Source: Chaetoderma sp. LZ-2023a | Taxonomy: Eukaryota > Mollusca > Caudofoveata > Chaetodermatida > Chaetodermatidae | Length of the DNA: 64,000 nt | Assembly: GCA_034401795.1 (NCBI GenBank) | Contig: CM067365.1 | Coordinates: forward strand, 8,104,343 to 8,168,342 | Reading direction: 5' to 3' | In this document: one piece after another, positions 43,311 to 53,486 of the stretch | Layout: every line of letters starts with the position of its first letter | Numbering within the stretch: position 1 is the first letter of the stretch | Notes under the pieces: model-generated | Told to the model about the DNA's origin: nothing | The model's database searches: none | Seen by the model: only the letters and a program-made list of their open reading frames with translations | Translations under genes and position numbers: made by a program

Positions 43311-43429
43311 AAACTCTTGAGGATGGCTAACAGAGACACCACTCTGGGCTCTGATGGGTAAAAAAAACCCTGCCCTCCTCGAGATCGAATCGCATCCTAA
43401 AATAAACGAAATGTTGAGTGGTGTGTCAA

Positions 43430-43960
43430 CTCAGATTTCTCCTTGTTGACGATCCAGCCTAGATCTGAAAGCAACTTCAGAATCAGAGCAGTATCCACCT
43501 CTAACCTGGCTGATGATCAGCCAATCGTCTATGTAGGTGTGAAGCGCCACGTTATCTTTTCTGAGAAACGCTGTCACCACAAGGACCACTCTGGTGAAAA
43601 CCCCTTGGAGCTGTCGACAGGCCGAATGGGAGGATTTAAACTCCCATACTTGATTCTGAAACGCAACTCTCAGAAACCTGTGACAACTCCTGTTCATAGG
43701 AATGTGGAAACCTGCATCTCAGATCGATCGATACAGACCACACACCCCTCCTCAATCCTGTCATTACCGACCTCGGGGTTTCCATCTGAAACTGAGGCGT
43801 ATGACTAAACCAATTCAATGACCTGAGACTGAGTACGGGTCTCCATACCCCTGTGCTCTTGGGGACAAGGAACATGTTTGGGTAGAAGCCTGGAGTGTTC
43901 CGGTTTGCTGGTTTATTGCTCCCTTCAGAAGCAAATCTGACACTTCGTTTTGAATAGCTT
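43430..43960 (-). pseudogene. Reverse transcriptase of DIRS-like element A
   Basis: Frames 43875-43636 and 43697-43431 overlap and together carry the fingers and palm: N-M-F-L-V-P-K-S-T-G-V-W-R-P-V, then F-Q-M-E-T-P-R-S-V-M, V-S-I-D-L (palm A) and L-H-T-Y-I-D-D-W-L (catalytic YxDD, with the D-D-W-L seen in DIRS elements). The palm A region is broken by a shift (S-I-D-L-R-C-R-F-P-H-S). The protein would copy element RNA into cDNA. Confidence 0.9.
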
Positions 43961-44149
43961 CTAACTTGTCTGGTTCCGTTGAACGGGTGTCCAGACAGGT
44001 GCCAAAGACAGATTCTGTGGTGGAAAGTCCCACCACTCCGGTATGTACCCCTGGGATAACCATCCCATGACCAGACTGTCTGACGTCACACCTCGCCAAG
44101 CTTCGACGAAAACGCATGAGCCTTCCACCCACTATAGACGCCTCAACGC

Positions 44150-46230
44150 CTAATGGGTGTGTCTGGCTCGCGTATCCGCTCCCCCCCCCCCTCTTGACGA
44201 GAGAGAGAACCATATTGGTCTTGGTTTGGCCGGTCTAACTGGCAGCGCTGTTCCTGTTGCACAGTTGCGGTCCAGGCAGATGCAAAGGGAGCCCTCAGGT
44301 ACGATCCGCTCCCTTCTGTCCGCCCTTTGAGGACTTACCCCTCCCCTTCCCCTTCCCGCCTCTCGGGCGATCAGGAGCAACATTGGGGAGGGTAGAGGTC
44401 CCCACAACCTTCTTGGCTTTCTCCGCCGAGGCGGCTGAGAAAACCCAGCAGAAAACAGAAGCATCACTATGCTTTTGCCATTTCTCTGTTTCTTGAAGGT
44501 TGCCCAGTCAGCGGCCTGACTACAGTCAGATTAACCGCCAACCGATTCTGCGCAATGCTGGCCGTGTCCTCCAAGATGGCCAGCGCCTGGCCACCAAAGA
44601 TGCTAAGGCCTGTCAGGGGCGTCCCAAGAAGACGCTCCCTGACGGCAGTAGCTGGACGCATATGGTCAAGAACCATTTTCCTCCTGGACATAGTCACACG
44701 CGCCTGCACCCTTTCCAATGAATCCAGACCGCACCAGGCCGTCATTAACGCACGAAAGTGCCACAGGTGGCACAGGGTGGCCTGCCCCCGCTTCAGCCCA
44801 CACCGACTGAAGAAGACGATAAGAGTGGTTGACAGCACTCAGTGCTGTCCTCACACCCCCATCACATAGGGACAGGACTTCATTATGGTGTACCTGAGCT
44901 TTGTCCACCAGTGCCGGGGCGGGGCCACCCGCTCCAGCACTCTGGACACCCAATACCCATCGGTCATCCTCGGTGACCGACAGGACAACACCATACCTGT
45001 CGTATTACCCCCGTGGAATACGACCCTCGCCCGCACCTCCATGGAGGCCGCAAGAAGCTGGCCCTTGTGCATGCGTTGTTTGCTATAAATAGCATCAAGC
45101 AACACCATAAACCATGGATCCAGTCCAACAGACTGGATCAGGGCTGCGGGCAAGATCCCCGTCCTAATCGATGTACATCCTCCTCGGCCGTGGTCGAAAC
45201 CACAGATGGGTCCACCCTGGCTAGCCAAGCCAGAGCCCCAGACCAATCCGTCTCCGAGGAGGACACTCCCATGAACACATCACCCGTTGACATGTTCACG
45301 GCCCTACCAGCAACTGCCTCCCGGCTAGGAGCCATTGCTGATATGCCAGGAACTCCGGTACCGTACGGTTCCGCCGCCACCCCATGGAACACACCAGTCC
45401 ATGGAGTAGGCCTGCACAGAAAACCGTGCGGACCCGTAGCGGTTGAGGAACCGTGAATGCCAGAAACCTTGCCTAGCCGGACCAAACCACGCCAGCGGTG
45501 CCATCTCCGCCACCTCCGGTTGCAGACATGGAACGCCCCCACGGGCCGAACGGATGCTCCACGATTTACTTTCTGACCGCCTGACCCCACGTCAGACCCT
45601 GCCAAGTCCTTCTGGCAAGGAACTTAAGCATCATATCGACCGACCACACAGCGCAAATGTTACACCTACTGTCAAGACTACACTAGTACAGTGGAAACAG
45701 ACATGGTCATTGCATAGAACCCGTACGATATGTGGCACTCGACACATGATGGTGGGGCTGGCTTGGCCTATAAAAAGCCAAACCTACATACAATAAGCCA
45801 GTGGAACGAAACAAAAATGGAAGGCAGACAATTAATTTCCAAATATTTTGACCATAAATTAACTGTCACCCTCCCGCACCCCACACCGCAACGTTACAGC
45901 AAAGATCGCATTGATTATGATGACAAGAATGAAGCGGGCAATAATACACCCATACACTGATCCTCAAGGATGTATAACGGAACCAGGAATCATATCGCAT
46001 AGCATTCGGGGTATATTTACTAATAAATATAAATTATACTCCTAACGAAGGCCAAAACGATACGTGAAGAAACAACAAAATGAAAACAAACTGCTGTAGC
46101 ACACGGTAAAACCGCAGACCACACATCTAAATCAGGAATTTTTAAACCACTGATCATTGCAAACAGATCGTGATAACACGCAAACCTTGAAAATTCCAAA
46201 GTTTTGCTGGTACCAATTAAAGTACGCAGC
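44150..46230 (-). pseudogene. Gag-like first ORF region of DIRS-like element A
   Basis: Four overlapping minus-strand frames (45605-45138, 45246-44851, 44838-44467 and 44467-44150) fit end to end in different frames. The first is proline/glycine/serine-rich and variable, the middle ones contain a helical, alanine-rich stretch (L-T-G-L-S-I-F-G-G-Q-A-L-A-I-L), and the last is arginine/glycine-rich (R-E-A-G-R-G-R-G-G), as might be expected of a nucleic-acid-binding tail. Position 5' of the reverse transcriptase supports a Gag role. The sequence family is not recognised. Confidence 0.6.
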
Positions 46231-46675
46231 ACCCAGAATCAGATGCGCGAATTAATGAAACATTTTCTTCACATAAACATCAGAGGCACACGGGTGTGAC
46301 GTCACCCGCTCGGATCTTACGGAGAACGACGTCAGCCGATAATCGTGTTAAAAAAAAGATAAGCCAACACCTAATTTCATATCTGCCGATCGCCTGTTGG
46401 GGATTTAAAGGAAGGCGATCATCCGGCATATTTCGTTGTTAACACACGTCCCAGATTCTTTGGGGTTAGAAATTGGAAATTGGAACATGCGACACAGACG
46501 AAATTTTAGAGACCTATGTCTTTTAACTATGGAATAACATGGTTATCATCTGAAGCATCCTTATTAATCCAAATATCCTTTTGAGAACGCACAAGCTATC
46601 ACAATTAATTAATCACAGTAAAAAGACTTAGGCTTAAACAATCTTAAGACTTTCCAACTACAAAAAGCATGTATT

Positions 46676-46856
46676 CTCTGGTCGCTATGCAAACAAGAAT
46701 GAGCTTCATGGTAGACGGGTACTCGGCAGTTGGGAGCCGAGTACCGGGTTCCAAGGAGTCGGTAAAGCTTTCTAAGTCTATAGTCCTAGAGCCAGCTGTC
46801 AGGGCCAGCTGTATATCAGTAGTAATAGAATGGTGAGTATTGATCGAAGGAGAATG
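46676..46856. repeat. Terminal repeat of DIRS-like element A (5' side)
   Basis: GTCGCTATGCAAACAAGAAT to AATAGAATGGTGAGTATTG inversely matches 40479-40633, and the outermost bases are ATCGAAGGAGAATG. GCCTGTTCCATTCTGG beyond it is flank. Confidence 0.9.
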
Positions 46857-47800
46857 GCCTGTTCCATTCTGGCCATGGACCATCATGATTGCAATAAAAC
46901 TGGTGCCGAAACTCATTGGCCGCTGAAGGTGTGTTTGCTTCTAAAATTGCAATTTGACATTACAATAAGTTCCTCGGAAAAAGTACATCAATTCTGTATC
47001 AATGACCTACTCTCAAAGCTTTATCTCATTTGGGAAATGTCTTGGCAGCTTCGTCCCAAGAGGCCAGGGTGATCAGGAATGATACAACTCTGTGCACTAT
47101 TGTACATACAGAAAAATCATAGGTTCCTTTCATACCCATGATAGACATGGACCATAATTATATGACCTGCATCTATTCAACTTTACTGTTTCTCGTTTCT
47201 GAATGCTGAAAGCACTCTACAACATTCATCCTGACATTTCTTCAACAGATTTGGTTCATAGTCAAGACGATCATTGCGAATAAGCGTGAGGTAACTGATC
47301 TCAAGTCAGTTATCTTAGTTTGGTAGTGTTAACGCTATGATGAGCTATCTAAGATGTATTGGTCACTTGCCGACTTGTCAGGGTTAAGGTCATTGAATTA
47401 GTCTATGTAGATAATGCTACCAATCACATCCTCTCAGGCAACGCCTGTTCGAGGACACCCTGGTTGATGCAGCGTTGAATGTAAAGGTTTTAGCAGAAGC
47501 ATATTATCCGCCACTACCAGATGCTGACGAATCCAAAACTGATAATGATCAACAAAAATAAAAGAGCGATTTGCATCCAGACTTAAGCGAAGCGGTTGGC
47601 CTTTTCGATGTCCTTTTTGCGTAGCCCATACTGTATGTAGCAATGATGTCTTTCAAAGTATATACCAAACATTTTATGCACGGAAATACAAAAGATAGCA
47701 TTTTACATGGCAAATCTGGCATCGGTAGATGAGCATGGCAGATCTACTCCACATACGCCTCAATGCAGAAAGGATAGGTGAGTTTTGGCTTCATTTACAC
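46857..47800. other. Unassigned DNA between DIRS-like A and the CA tract
   Basis: Two frames of 69-80 codons (46830-47072 plus; 47643-47434 minus) lack motifs I know. No repeat family named elsewhere is found here, making this one of the longer apparently unique stretches. Confidence 0.4.
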
Positions 47801-47817
47801 GCACGCACGCGCTCGTA

Positions 47818-48052
<235 letters not shown>

Positions 48053-48404
48053 GGGCCTTCACTTTGGTTCTGGTCAGGCCTTTCAACTGATGTTGTTTCA
48101 GAACAAGTACTGATGAGGATACTGAAGACACCCCGTGGTTTAACTAGTATGTGGGGTATGCACGCGGCACAGAGAACTTTATGCTTCTTGACCGAAAGCA
48201 GTCTGACAAGAGGCATGATATTCCACTAGCGACCAGCCAGGAAAGACCACAATTGCAATGATTGCTGGACTTTCTGCTTGGCCGTGATCACTGCAGCAAG
48301 TGGAATCACTCCATAATATTGTAACTGGTCTAGACGTTAACAGTTCTACTAATCCACAAACTCTCTAGAATTTGGCTCAGCAATACTAAATAAGTATTCT
48401 GTAA

Positions 48405-49200
48405 GTATTGTTTTGCAATATATGTCCCCAACCTGGTGATATACATCTTTAGAGACTGACAGTCAAAAAAATCCATTTAAATTGACAGAAGCAGTTGAAA
48501 CTCAAACTTGATCTGTACCTTCTCATAGCAAAACAATATACCAAGTTTCAGTTTTATATGGTGGAGAACGAACGAGTCTTGAACGCTGATATGTTTGTAT
48601 TTCATAAGTCAAAAGGGGACATAACTCCATCAAAAATTGACGTAAACGCCTGAAACTCGAACTTGCTCTGTACCTTCACATAGCAAAGCAATGTACCAAT
48701 TCTCAGTTGAATACCTTGAAGGAGTGCGGAAAAAGTGTGGAAAACATGTTTAATGTATTTCATGTCGAAAGAGGACATAACTCCATAAAAAATTGACGCA
48801 AACTCCTGAAACTCGAATTTGGTCTGTAATTTCTCATATAGCAAAGCAACGTACGACCTCTCGGGTGAATATCTTGAAAGACTGCGAAAAAGGTGTGGAA
48901 AACCAATATTTTTCGTATTTCATAAGTCGAAAACGGGCATAGATCCATGAAAAAATCACTAAACTCGTACTTGCTTTGTAACTTGCAATAATAAAGCGGC
49001 CTACAAATTCTCACTTGAATACCTTGAAGAAGTGCGAAGAAAGTGCGGAAAGCTGTATATTTTTCGTATGTCTTAAATCGAAAGGGGCCATAACTCCAGA
49101 AAAAATGGATGCATACGCCTGAAACTCGAACTAGGTCTGTAACTTCTCATAACAAAGCAATGTAGCAATTCTCAGTAGAATATCTTGAAAGTAATCATAC
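48405..49200 (-). repeat. Tandem array C, inverse copy
   Basis: Begins TTTTGCAATATATGTCCCCA, ACCTGGTGATATACATC, the inverse of the end of 28970-29810, followed by four to five units with GCCTGAAACTCGAACTTGG, GTAACTTCTCATA and GAATACCTTGAAGGAGTGCG. Its end joins ATCATACATACATACCCC. Confidence 0.85.
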
Positions 49201-49209
49201 ATACATACC

Positions 49210-49460
49210 CCTCAAATGGACCCATATGAGAATCATTATCGTTGGTGGACACATTTCATCTAATGCTGAAGATTTGTCGCAGGCACGTGATGATGAGGAT
49301 CCGGAGATTATACTATATGCCCTTTATATATGGCCAGGTCTTGCCTCCATACAACAGACCTGATGAGAACTGAATAGTCGGGGATTAATGTTAAGGTTGA
49401 TCTTTTTGTTCCTCAAAATTGGTTTGACAACGGTAACGGCAGGATGCTTTTTAGCAATCC
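49210..49460 (-). pseudogene. 3' fragment of an RTE/L1-like retrotransposon, copy 1
   Basis: Read on the minus strand, this gives C-L-R-Q-I-F-S-I-R-W-type sequence and upstream I-L-R-N-K-K-I-N-L-N, both typical of the C-terminal half of non-LTR ORF2 proteins. It is nearly identical to 50018-50270. Stops are frequent. Confidence 0.65.
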
Positions 49461-49477
49461 TGCTAACCCGAGACATT

Positions 49478-49672
49478 TTGTCTTGGCGCGGTGGTCCCAT
49501 GGAAAGATGTATGTTGCTGATGCTATGCGGAGTTGCAGTATGGCGGTTCGATCCCCTGACCGGGAGATGGTGATCAACAAATTAAACTAATGGGTGCATG
49601 ACTGTCGGCTGCTTAGCACATGGAAATTGAAGCCGCACGTTGCCAGGGCGTCAATAAAATAAAAATACATAT
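49478..49672 (+). mobile_element. tRNA-derived SINE, copy 1
   Basis: The head GGCGCGGTGGTCCCATGGAA, followed by GGCGGTTCGATCCCCTGACC, has the spacing and sequence of RNA polymerase III A and B boxes (B box GGTTCGATCCC). The body TAAACTAATGGGTGCATGAC, GGAAATTGAAGCCGCACG, and the tail AATAAAATAAAAATA complete the SINE. A second copy lies at 49825-50015. Confidence 0.85.
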
Positions 49673-49824
49673 ACTGCCAGAGCCGTGATGGAGTCGGAGT
49701 ACAATAGGCTTAAAAGCCTAGGATTGAATCGTGGCAGGTGCATCCACAGATAGTCCCATATGAATCCTCAGTGTGTCAGTATATCAGACATGTGAAAGCT
49801 GGTCGGCCAACCCTTGACTTTATA
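49673..49824. other. Spacer with another possible tRNA-like fragment
   Basis: GTGATGGAGTCGGAGTACAA and GGATTGAATCGTGGCAGGTG are reminiscent of a second tRNA-like head (B-box-like GGATTGAATCG), but without a matched partner elsewhere I leave it unnamed. Confidence 0.35.
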
Positions 49825-50015
49825 GTCTTGGCGCGGTGGTCCAGTGGAAAGATGTCTGGTTGCTGATGCTATGCGGAGTTGCAGAATGGCGGTTCGATCC
49901 CCCGACCGGGAGATGGTGGTCAACAAATTAAACTAATGGGTGCATGACTGTCGGCTAAGTTAGCACATGGAAATTGAAGCCGCACGTTGCCAGAGCGTCA
50001 ATAAAATAAAAATGC
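49825..50015 (+). mobile_element. tRNA-derived SINE, copy 2
   Basis: Same order as copy 1: CTTGGCGCGGTGGTCCAGTG (A box GTGGTCCAGTGG is intact here), GGTTCGATCCCCCGACCGG, body and AATAAAATAAAAATG tail. Confidence 0.88.
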
Positions 50016-50470
50016 ATACCCTCAAAAGGACCCATATGAGAATCATTATCGTTGGTGGACACGTTCCATCTAATGTTGAAGATTTGTCGCAGGCACGTGT
50101 TGATGAGGATCCGGAGATTATACTATATGCCCTTTATATATCTCCAGGTCTTGCCTCCATACAACAGACCTGATGAGAACTGAATAGTCGGGGATTAATG
50201 TTAAGGTTGATCTTTTTGTTCCTCAAAATTGGTTTGACAAAGGTAAAGGCAGGCTGCCTTTTAGCAATCCAGAGCTTAGCATCATCGTGCGTTGATCCAG
50301 TACTGTCCAGATATATCTGTGAACGTGTCAGCATCCTTCATTGCCTCCATTTCCACGTTAAAAGAAGCACCTTTGATTGCAATGACGTCCATGGTCTTTG
50401 TTTTGCCAGTTCCAGTCCAGTAGTCCTGGCGACGCTGAAGGTGTCCAGTCTTTAATTGCATTTGTTGTAC
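50016..50470 (-). pseudogene. 3' fragment of an RTE/L1-like retrotransposon, copy 2
   Basis: This copy extends farther than copy 1. On the minus strand, frames 50500-50282 and 50334-50134 together give M-E-A-M-K-D-A-D-T-F-T, then A-K-R-Q-P-A-F-T-F-V-K-P-I-L-R-N-K-K, then R-L-F-S-S-H-Q-V, corresponding to the F-x-Y-L-G ... A-R-x-A-F region behind the palm of RTE/L1-like reverse transcriptases. One frameshift (near 50320) and other stops are present. Confidence 0.75.
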
Positions 50471-50657
50471 TCTATGACTCATATGAAACAAAATGTGCAT
50501 ATTGTCTGAAATATCAGTCTTCCATATTTTCCGTTAATGGAAAACTGATCTCATTTTATAAAAGATATTCAGCTTCTATAGCACACCACATTGTAACATG
50601 TGCGTGCCATTTTAGGTGTTTTACCTGTCCGCCAAAGAAAGATATTCAAGCTTTAAT

Positions 50658-50995
50658 TCACCTTTCCCGAGTACCCACCCATCATATGACGTCATAATGA
50701 ACTGTGTGATGTGTAGAATGACATCATAGCGAACGCATATTTGAAGACGGTCGATGCGTTGTTGTACATATTGTTTGCTTTTACTATTTAATAAATATTC
50801 TGTTGAATATTTTGAAACTAATTTGACTGGGCGCTGTTGCTGCCAAATTAGTTACAAAATATGCAACAGCTTCCCTGTATAGTTTTCAGGAAATTGATAG
50901 CTAGGGCATTCGAGGATCGATCAATCCCAACACGGCGAGGTGTGGGTGGAGCTTAGCTAGTGATGGGTGGGGCATAGCTAAAAATGGAAAGGGCC
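50658..50995. mobile_element. Family B MITE
   Basis: CACCTTTCCCGAGTACCCAC, ATATGACGTCATAATGAAC, the left hairpin arm with GGGCGCTGTTGCTGCC, a shortened right arm, GATCGATCAATCCC, GGGTGGAGCTTAGCTAG, ATGGAAAGGGCC. Confidence 0.8.
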
Positions 50996-51149
50996 ATAGC
51001 TAAAGGTTGATACATTTCCTCAGTCTCTGAAGCTGCCATGATTTACTTTGCAACCAATCAGAACAAACCTAGGGTACCTGCCTCAGTATGCGCTCAATTT
51101 TGATTTGCCAATGTGGTGTACAGGCACCCATATGGGTACGATCTTGAAA

Positions 51150-51490
51150 TTGGAATTAATTAGACTAGAAGCCGTGCTTCCAGTCAAATTAATTCCACAA
51201 TATTCAACATGATAAGGATTACATAATAAAGAGTTTATGCGGTACCAGTACACACACTATTGCTGGAGGAGACAAAATGGCAGCGACCATAGGTCAACAT
51301 TAACGCACTCTTAGATAGCAAATTGTTGTTATACAGATAAAAGAAATGCGCCCTGAACGTTGAAATGTGATCGCCGCCATTTTGTCTCCTCAAGTGATAA
51401 TATGTGATGTCATCTAAGTGCCAATATAATGCATTCTTTATTATGTAATCCTTATCATGTTGAATATTTTGAAAGTAATTTGGTTGCTGG
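51150..51490. mobile_element. 340-bp nested palindrome
   Basis: Outer arms AATATTCAACATGATAAGG / CCTTATCATGTTGAATATT, middle arms ATTACATAATAAAGAG / CTTTATTATGTAAT, inner arms GGAGGAGACAAAATGGC / GCCATTTTGTCTCCTC all pair in order. A small hairpin of family B type (GACTAGAAGCCGTGC, TTCCAGTCAAATTAATTCC) sits in the left outer arm. Confidence 0.7.
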
Positions 51491-51499
51491 GAGCTGTTA

Positions 51500-51770
51500 C
51501 TTGTATAGTATGTAATCTATATACGATATTCTCTATACAGCACACCACAACATGACACGATTAGTATCCCTTTAATATCCACTGCGTGCTTCTTGGTAGT
51601 CAATGGTGGATCTATTTGTATCTCATGACCCAGTATATCACCACGGGGAAGATGATCAGTGATTGCAGGCATCGTTTCCGGACACAAGTGTCCTCAGTGA
51701 ATGGATAAAACATGTCGTTGTTGTGGAATCATTTGACACGTTGTGTCTGAATACAATGTTCTGAATGACA
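51500..51770. other. No gene seen
   Basis: Unassigned sequence between palindromes. Confidence 0.4.
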
Positions 51771-51777
51771 ATGGATG

Positions 51778-52010
51778 AATAAAATTAGTATCAAAATACT
51801 CAATAGAATGATTATTAAATAGTAAATCCATCAAAGTCATACCATTAGTACATTTCTGCGGAATTTTCCAGCTTCATGACTGAGTATTTTCTGTCAATTT
51901 TGATTGTGACATCAACCGTTATGCGACGTAATTGACTATGACGGCAATACTTAAGTGGCAGATTGGATTCATCCATTCTATTAGGAATGCCGTACTATCC
52001 CGTGATTCTC
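51778..52010. mobile_element. Diverged family B fragment
   Basis: AAAATTAGTATCAAAATACT, CAATAGAATGATTATTAAAT, AGTACATTTCTGCGGAATTT, GACTATGACGGCAATACTTA resembles the subfamily at 9553-9850 and 34955-35225. Confidence 0.5.
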
Positions 52011-52030
52011 GAGAATGTAGCACTATCAAC

Positions 52031-52415
52031 GGACCTTTCCAGAGTAATGACGGCATGTGACGTCATAATCAAATAAGCCGTGTGTAAGATGACGTCATAA
52101 TCATTACCTCATAAATGATTCTATTAGGCCTGTCTTTAACTCTTAATAATCCGACACATTGTACGAATTCTATGTCTCTACTATTTAATAAACATGCTGT
52201 TGAATATTTTGAAACTAATTTGACTGGGCGCTGTAGCAGCAATAGCACCCAGTCAAATTAGTTTCAAAATATTCAACAGCTTACATGTTTGGTTTTCTGG
52301 AAATTGTGGTCAGGGAGTTCAGAGATCGATCGATCCAAACACGATCCTAACACGAGCGAGGTGTGGATAGAGCTTCGATAGAGATGGGCGGGGAATAGCT
52401 AAAAATGGAAATGTC
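52031..52415. mobile_element. Family B MITE
   Basis: GGACCTTTCCAGAGTAATGA and AAAATGGAAATGTC borders, two TGACGTCA sites (TGTGACGTCATAATC, GATGACGTCATAATC), hairpin GACTGGGCGCTGTAGCAG / CAATAGCACCCAGTC, GATCGATCGATCC and GGGCGGGG. A good reference copy. Confidence 0.85.
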
Positions 52416-52815
52416 TATTGCATCAAATGCCTTCTTGAAGTCAACAAGGTTGACGTAGAGTGGTGACTTCCATTCACGAGATGGTGATGTGGAGTAATTT
52501 GCTTTGTGGTTGATATACCACTATTCTGACCATGTTCAATGTCAGTGTTGAGGTCCTGCTTGGCACGGACGGAAGCTGAAATCCCCTCCAATTTTCACCC
52601 TGATAACGTAGGTTACGGGGTCAATACAGGGCCGTTTTGGCCAGGCTGTGCCCAAGTACTGGCCCAGTAAAATGCGTTATCAGGACACACTCACTGAGGT
52701 CTCCACTCTTTGGAAACTTGACAATGAAGATTTTCATCCACTCATGTGGAGCATCTTTCTCTACCACTGCCTGAAGTAGGCCAGTTAGTAACACAGGATT
52801 GGGACTCTTACTGTC
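52416..52815 (-). pseudogene. RTE/L1-like reverse-transcriptase fragment split by a MITE
   Basis: On the minus strand the first part gives D-A-P-H-E-W-M-K-I-F-I-V-K-F-P-K-S-G-D-L (52800-52690), a standard finger-domain phrase, and the last part L-Y-V-N-L-V-D-F-K-K-A-F-D-A-I (52465-52420), the palm A aspartate motif. Between the two lies the family E element at 52599-52684. Confidence 0.8.
52599..52684. mobile_element. Family E mini-element, 86 bp
   Basis: CCTGATAACGTAGGTTACGG and CCAGTAAAATGCGTTATCAG G are imperfect inverses; inner GGCCGTTTTGGCC is palindromic. Relatives at 56497-56731 and 63515-63611. Confidence 0.75.
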
Positions 52816-52963
52816 AGATGGGGTTTACACTATCAATGACAGGTGGTGGGTGGTCATTCCATAGAGAATAATTTGTCCTGCAAAAGGGACAGGACCTTTA
52901 TAGATTGGTTTAGGTATATATTTATATTATCACATTTTAGATGTGACTTGCAATTAGTATACC

Positions 52964-53002
52964 TGCCTGCCTGCCTGCCTGCCTGCCTCTCTGTCTGTCT
53001 GT

Positions 53003-53067
<65 letters not shown>

Positions 53068-53205
53068 TGTCTGTCTGCATGACTGCCTGCCTGTCTGTCT
53101 GTATGTCTGTCTGTCTGCATGACTGCCTGCCTGTCTGTCTATCTGTCTGTCTGTCTGCCTGAATGTATGTATGTCTGTCGGTGGGTCTGCCGGTATGTCT
53201 GTCAA
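52964..53205. repeat. CTGC/CTGT tetranucleotide microsatellite
   Basis: About 240 bp of (CTGC)n and (CTGT)n with GCATGACTGCC interruptions. Open frames on both strands (Ala-Cys-Leu-Pro and Gly-Arg-Gln-Ala type) are artefacts. Confidence 0.95.
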
Positions 53206-53486
53206 TTTTTAACATTTCTGACAAAGTTGCTTTTAACATCGGAGTTAGAGCGTGCCCTATTTGACCAACAAATAGACTGACATACTAACGCACAAACTGT
53301 GAAACAAGCATATACGAGTCACAAATAAACGACACCTGGTAAATAAGAAATCTTACATATAGTAGGGCTACCATAACAACGCAAGATCAGAATAGAGAAT
53401 AAAATCATTACATTGTCTCCTTTTCATATTCCACATAACAGTAATCAAATACGTAACTTGTTAGCTGACGTCACAAGCAAGATGAC
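53206..53486. other. No gene seen
   Basis: Unique-looking AT-rich DNA. Confidence 0.4.

Larger units (their letters stand above)
40436..46856 (-). mobile_element. DIRS-like retrotransposon A (6.4 kb)
   Basis: Inverted terminal repeats of about 155 bp (40479-40633 and 46676-46838) bound the element. Near its 3' end, 40688-40786 is the complement of the 40438 tip fused to the complement of the 46856 tip, an internal complementary region as in DIRS1. On the minus strand, order is Gag-like region (44150-46230), reverse transcriptase (about 43960-43430), RNase H (about 43310-42440) and tyrosine recombinase (42431-41290). All frames are interrupted, so the copy is dead. The tips share TG, and no target duplication is expected because DIRS elements integrate through a recombinase. 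Confidence 0.93.

Noticed and set aside
41896-45796. Plus-strand open frames across DIRS-like A
   Set aside because: They are antisense shadows of the minus-strand Gag, RT, RNase H and recombinase regions.
49388-49573. A 61-residue membrane-like protein at a retrotransposon/SINE junction
   Set aside because: It crosses from the RTE-like fragment (antisense) into the SINE; an accidental frame.
49825-49915. A genuine tRNA gene
   Set aside because: Only A and B boxes match; there is no proper cloverleaf, and an identical copy with a SINE body and A-rich tail is nearby.
52843-53239. Open frames of Ala-Cys-Leu-Pro and Gly-Arg-Gln-Ala type
   Set aside because: Produced by the CTGC/CTGT microsatellite; no codon or motif evidence.
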